In this document: in pieces, positions 61,174 through 64,000 of the stretch
Position numbering within the stretch: the stretch's first letter is position 1
How the letters are laid out: every line of letters begins with the position of its first letter
Source of the DNA: Candidatus Flexicrinis affinis
GTDB taxonomy: Bacteria; Chloroflexota; Anaerolineae; Aggregatilineales; Phototrophicaceae
Direction of reading: 5' to 3'
Assembly: GCA_016716525.1 (NCBI GenBank)
Contig: JADJWE010000001.1
Span: 2,066,108 to 2,130,107, forward strand
DNA length: 64,000 bases
Translations under genes and position numbers: made by a program
Notes under the pieces: generated by a model
Seen by the model: only the letters and a program-made list of their open reading frames with translations
Told to the model about the DNA's origin: nothing
Database searches by the model: none

Positions 61174-63912
61174 CTAGAGGTCAAGCGTGACGCGCATCAG
61201 CTTTTCTTCGGCGTCGAACTTCTGCGTGAAGCCCAGCGCCTTGCAGATCTTGAGCATGCCGGTGTTCTCGGGCAGCACATACGCCCAAATCTGCTTGACG
61301 TGCTCTGCCTTACCCCACTCGATCAGGCGCTTCAGGAGTTCGGTACCCAGCCCCATGCGCTGATACAGATCGCTGATGAGCAGCCCGTACTCCGCCTCGC
61401 CGCGACCGTACGCTTTGGTCAACCGGCCAATACCGAGGATTTCCGGCTCGCCATTCGATGAACGGCGCACGGCGACCAGCGCCATTTCGCGGTCGTAGTC
61501 GATGAACGCCAAGCGCGACAAGCGGTCGTGCGCGATGCGCTGGCCGAGCTTCATCATGCTGAAATAACGAAGATACACCGACCGCTCGGACAGGTGCTCG
61601 TGGAACTTCGAGACCAGCGGCTCGTCCTCAGGCCGGATGGGCCGAATTTCGAACTCGTCGCCGGTCTTGCTCGTCCACGGGTGGATGTATTGACGCGGGT
61701 ACGGCCGGATCGCCGGGCGCGGCAGCTCGGCCTCGTCGGTATCGGGCGGCATCAGCACGACGCGCGCGTCGAGCGCAACAAACCGTTCCGATGACGCGAG
61801 CAGCGGGTTGATGTCGATCTCCTTGATCCACGGCTGTTCGACCACGAGCTGGCTGAAGCGCACCATCAGGCGTTCCAGTGCCGGCATGTCGACGGCTTTG
61901 CGGCCGCGCACGCCCTTGAGTGCGGTATAGATTTTGGTCTGCTCCATCATGCGGCGCGCCAGCGTCGTGGTGAGGGGTGGCAGGCCCAGCGCGCGGTCCT
62001 TATAGACCTCGACCAGCGAGCCGCCCGTGCCGAAAAGCAGCACCGGTCCAAACTGCGGGTCAAGGCTGCTGCCGAGAATGAGCTCATAGCTGTCGGTCAT
62101 ACGGATCATCGGCTGAACCGCGACGCCGCCGAAGTGCTCCGCTCCGGCCTTCTCGGTCACGCTCTCGCGGATTTGGTTGAACGCGCGCTTTACGCCGTCG
62201 CTGTTGGTGACGTTAAGCACCACACCACCGACGTCGGTCTTGTGCGTGATCGTCTCGCTGTGCAGCTTGATCACGACCGGGTAGCTGATCTTCCCCGCGG
62301 CGGCGACCGCCTCGTCCTCGGTCTTGGCGACAATGTTGGCGACCGTCGGGATCTTGTACGCCGCCAGAATGCGCTTCGACTCGTCCTCGGTCAGGATGTC
62401 GCGCTTCTGTTCGCGCGCCGCCTTGATGATTTCCTCCACGGCCGCGCGATCGGGGACATCGCCGTAGTGATCTTCCGGTAGGTCGGGAGTCTCGTACAGA
62501 CCGCGCAAGCTATAATCGTAGCGCCACAGGTAGTTGAACAGGCGCACGGCCGTGTCGGGATAAGGGAAGGTCGGGATGCCGGCCTCGGCGAGAATGGCCT
62601 CGCCCTCCTTGATCGCCGCGCCGCCCATCCAGCTCGCCAGCACCGGCTTGTTGTCGATCTTGGCGTATGGCTTGAGCCGTTCGGCGGTGGCGGTCGGGTC
62701 AGTCATCGCCTGCGGCGTGAGGATAACGAGCATCCCGTCGGCATGCGGATCGGCCGCCGCGACTTCAAGCGCCTTCGCATAGCGTTCGGGGTCGGCGTCG
62801 CCGAGGATGTCGATCGGGTTGTTGTGGCTCCATGCCGACGGCAGGAACGAATTGAACGTCTCCATCGTCTCTGGGCTAATGTCCGACAGCTCGCCGCCGT
62901 CGAGGATCAGCGCGTCGGTCGCCAGAACGCCGGGTCCGCCCGCGTTGGTCACGATGCTGAGCCGGTTGCCCAGCGCGCGCGGCTGTTTGGCCAGTACCTC
63001 GCTGATGTAAAACACATCGCTGATGCGCTCGACGCGCAGCACGCCGATGCGGCGCAGCGCCGCGGCGAACGTGTCGTCGCTGCCGGTCATCGAGCCGGTA
63101 TGGCTAGCAGCAGCAGCGGCGGCGGCGGCGGTGCGCCCGGCCTTGATCAGGATGATCGGCTTGCGGCGGGCGACCTCGCGCGCTGCGCTCAGGAAGGCAC
63201 GCGCATCGCCGATCGACTCCATGTAGATGACGATGCTCTGCGTGGCCGGGTCTTCGCCGAGGTAGTAGATCAGGTCCGCCCAGCCGACGTCGAGCATCGA
63301 GCCGATACTGATGAACGCGCTGAAGCCGACGTTCTCGGTAAAGCTCCAGTCCAGCACCGACGTACAGATCGCGCCCGACTGGCTAATGAATGCGACGTTA
63401 CCGGGGTTGGCGATACCGCCGGCGAATGTGGCGTTGTAGTGCCCGCGCGGCATCATCACGCCGAGGCAGTTGGGTCCGATAATGCGCATCTTGCCGGCCG
63501 CGATTTTGAGGATTTCGTCCTCGAGCGCCTTCCCTTCTGGGCCGGTCTCTTTGAATCCAGCGCTGATGATCACCGCGCCCGGCACGCCGTTGTCGACGCA
63601 TTCCTGCACGATGGCCGGGACGGTCGGCGCCGGGGTGACGATCACGGCGCAGTCCACCTGATCGGGGACATCGGCGATCGACTTGTAGGCGCGCACGCCG
63701 AGGACACTCTTACGCGTCGGGCTGACCGGATAGACCGTGCCGCCGAACGGGCTTGAGACGAGGTTGTAGAGGATGGTGCGGCCGACCGAGCCGACCTTTT
63801 CGGTGGCGCCGATGACGGCGACCGAGCGCGGCTTGAGGATCGGATCAAGCGGGTGTCGCTCCTCGATCATCGCGTGCTGCTGCGTGACCTTGGTCGGAGG
63901 TGTGTCTGTCAT
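61174..63912 (-). CDS. ADP-forming acyl-CoA synthetase fused to GNAT acetyltransferase (PatZ/Pka-like)
   Basis: A 912-residue protein: CoA-binding domain (KPRSVAVIGATEKVGSVGRTI), succinyl-CoA ligase-like domain with His271 in SHTGSMTGSDD (a phosphorylated His in ADP-forming enzymes), ATP-grasp domain (ILAAYKIPTVANIVAK...YPVVIKLHSETITHKTDVGGVVLNV) and a C-terminal GNAT domain (~750-912; IRPIRPEDEPLVSKFHEHLSERSVYLRYF, LYQRMGLGTELLKRLIEWG). This layout is that of PatZ/Pka protein lysine acetyltransferases, which act on acetyl-CoA synthetase; some act as real acyl-CoA synthetases. Eight consecutive Ala (GCT/GCC runs, 63106-63129) precede the key His. The ATG follows GAGAGG. Confidence 0.9.
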   Translation of the reverse strand: MTDTPPTKVTQQHAMIEERHPLDPILKPRSVAVIGATEKVGSVGRTILYNLVSSPFGGTVYPVSPTRKSVLGVRAYKSIADVPDQVDCAVIVTPAPTVPAIVQECVDNGVPGAVIISAGFKETGPEGKALEDEILKIAAGKMRIIGPNCLGVMMPRGHYNATFAGGIANPGNVAFISQSGAICTSVLDWSFTENVGFSAFISIGSMLDVGWADLIYYLGEDPATQSIVIYMESIGDARAFLSAAREVARRKPIILIKAGRTAAAAAAAASHTGSMTGSDDTFAAALRRIGVLRVERISDVFYISEVLAKQPRALGNRLSIVTNAGGPGVLATDALILDGGELSDISPETMETFNSFLPSAWSHNNPIDILGDADPERYAKALEVAAADPHADGMLVILTPQAMTDPTATAERLKPYAKIDNKPVLASWMGGAAIKEGEAILAEAGIPTFPYPDTAVRLFNYLWRYDYSLRGLYETPDLPEDHYGDVPDRAAVEEIIKAAREQKRDILTEDESKRILAAYKIPTVANIVAKTEDEAVAAAGKISYPVVIKLHSETITHKTDVGGVVLNVTNSDGVKRAFNQIRESVTEKAGAEHFGGVAVQPMIRMTDSYELILGSSLDPQFGPVLLFGTGGSLVEVYKDRALGLPPLTTTLARRMMEQTKIYTALKGVRGRKAVDMPALERLMVRFSQLVVEQPWIKEIDINPLLASSERFVALDARVVLMPPDTDEAELPRPAIRPYPRQYIHPWTSKTGDEFEIRPIRPEDEPLVSKFHEHLSERSVYLRYFSMMKLGQRIAHDRLSRLAFIDYDREMALVAVRRSSNGEPEILGIGRLTKAYGRGEAEYGLLISDLYQRMGLGTELLKRLIEWGKAEHVKQIWAYVLPENTGMLKICKALGFTQKFDAEEKLMRVTLDL

Positions 63913-63925
63913 GGAGGGGACCTCT

Positions 63926-63957
63926 CTGGATATCCAGCGGAGAACTCCCCTATTGTA
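63926..63957 (-). promoter_or_regulatory. Possible promoter and operator of the synthetase/GNAT gene
   Basis: Minus-strand TACAAT (63957-63952) may be the -10 box; the -35 is unclear. CTGGATATCCAG (63926-63937) is a perfect 12-base palindrome between it and the ribosome-binding site, at a repressor-like position. Confidence 0.4.
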
Positions 63958-64000
63958 CCGATGCTTCGCACGCCGACGCTAACCAGAAGTATGTGATGTC

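Overview
The window is a gene-dense, GC-rich (roughly 60%) bacterial chromosome segment with no phage, transposon, CRISPR, rRNA or tRNA genes that I can see. Secreted proteins with Pro/Thr-rich 'TPTP' linkers and LysM domains, a livKHMGF cassette with an unusually long LivM, ETF subunits, and the absence of outer-membrane genes suggest Chloroflexota, probably an Anaerolineae-type lineage. That placement is inference; no rRNA or marker tree is available here.

Layout. 1-9.4 kb: the end of a DtxR-type metalloregulator, a GT39-type membrane glycosyltransferase, a leftward LysM-NUDIX-membrane protein operon back to back with a rightward lipoprotein-thioesterase pair, a large HtrA-like secreted protease and etfBA. 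9.4-21.7 kb: a MocR regulator divergent from argS, followed by an AddA/RecB-like helicase-nuclease and a membrane protein, then a polyprenyl glycosylphosphotransferase, a RocA-type P5C dehydrogenase and pfkA. 21.8-31.8 kb: YceD/DUF177, a methyltransferase, an SH3/LysM-methyltransferase-DinB operon, and livKHMGF reading leftward. 31.8-38.1 kb: a beta-propeller protein, a 58-residue hyperacidic protein, an orphan OmpR-type regulator, a clan GH-A glycosidase-like protein and a PcrA/UvrD helicase. 38.1-45.5 kb: a probable structured RNA, a DsbA-HAD-TIR operon, and a leftward operon of a HerA ATPase, an unfamiliar partner protein, an epoxide-hydrolase-like protein and a Rieske oxygenase. 45.5-64 kb: a damaged-looking small membrane gene with a 22-G run between two copies of a penicillin-binding-protein gene end, PBP1C, a CNNM/CorC protein, aconitase, Uma2, a YcaQ-type glycosylase with an SOS-like box, an epimerase, oppDF, a DinB protein, a KimA-like potassium transporter, and an ADP-forming acyl-CoA synthetase/GNAT fusion.

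The genes form short, tightly coupled operons with ATGA/GTGA overlaps, and four convergent pairs share a 4-base CTAR at their stops. Metabolically the window covers branched-chain amino acid and peptide uptake, proline/glutamate and fatty-acid-type oxidation (RocA, ETF, thioesterase), glycolysis and the TCA cycle. DNA maintenance is well represented (AddA-like, PcrA, HerA, YcaQ). The parts I find least explained are the HerA pair, the DsbA-HAD-TIR operon, the three-way-junction RNA candidate beside pcrA, and paired AACGTT sites in three intergenic regions.
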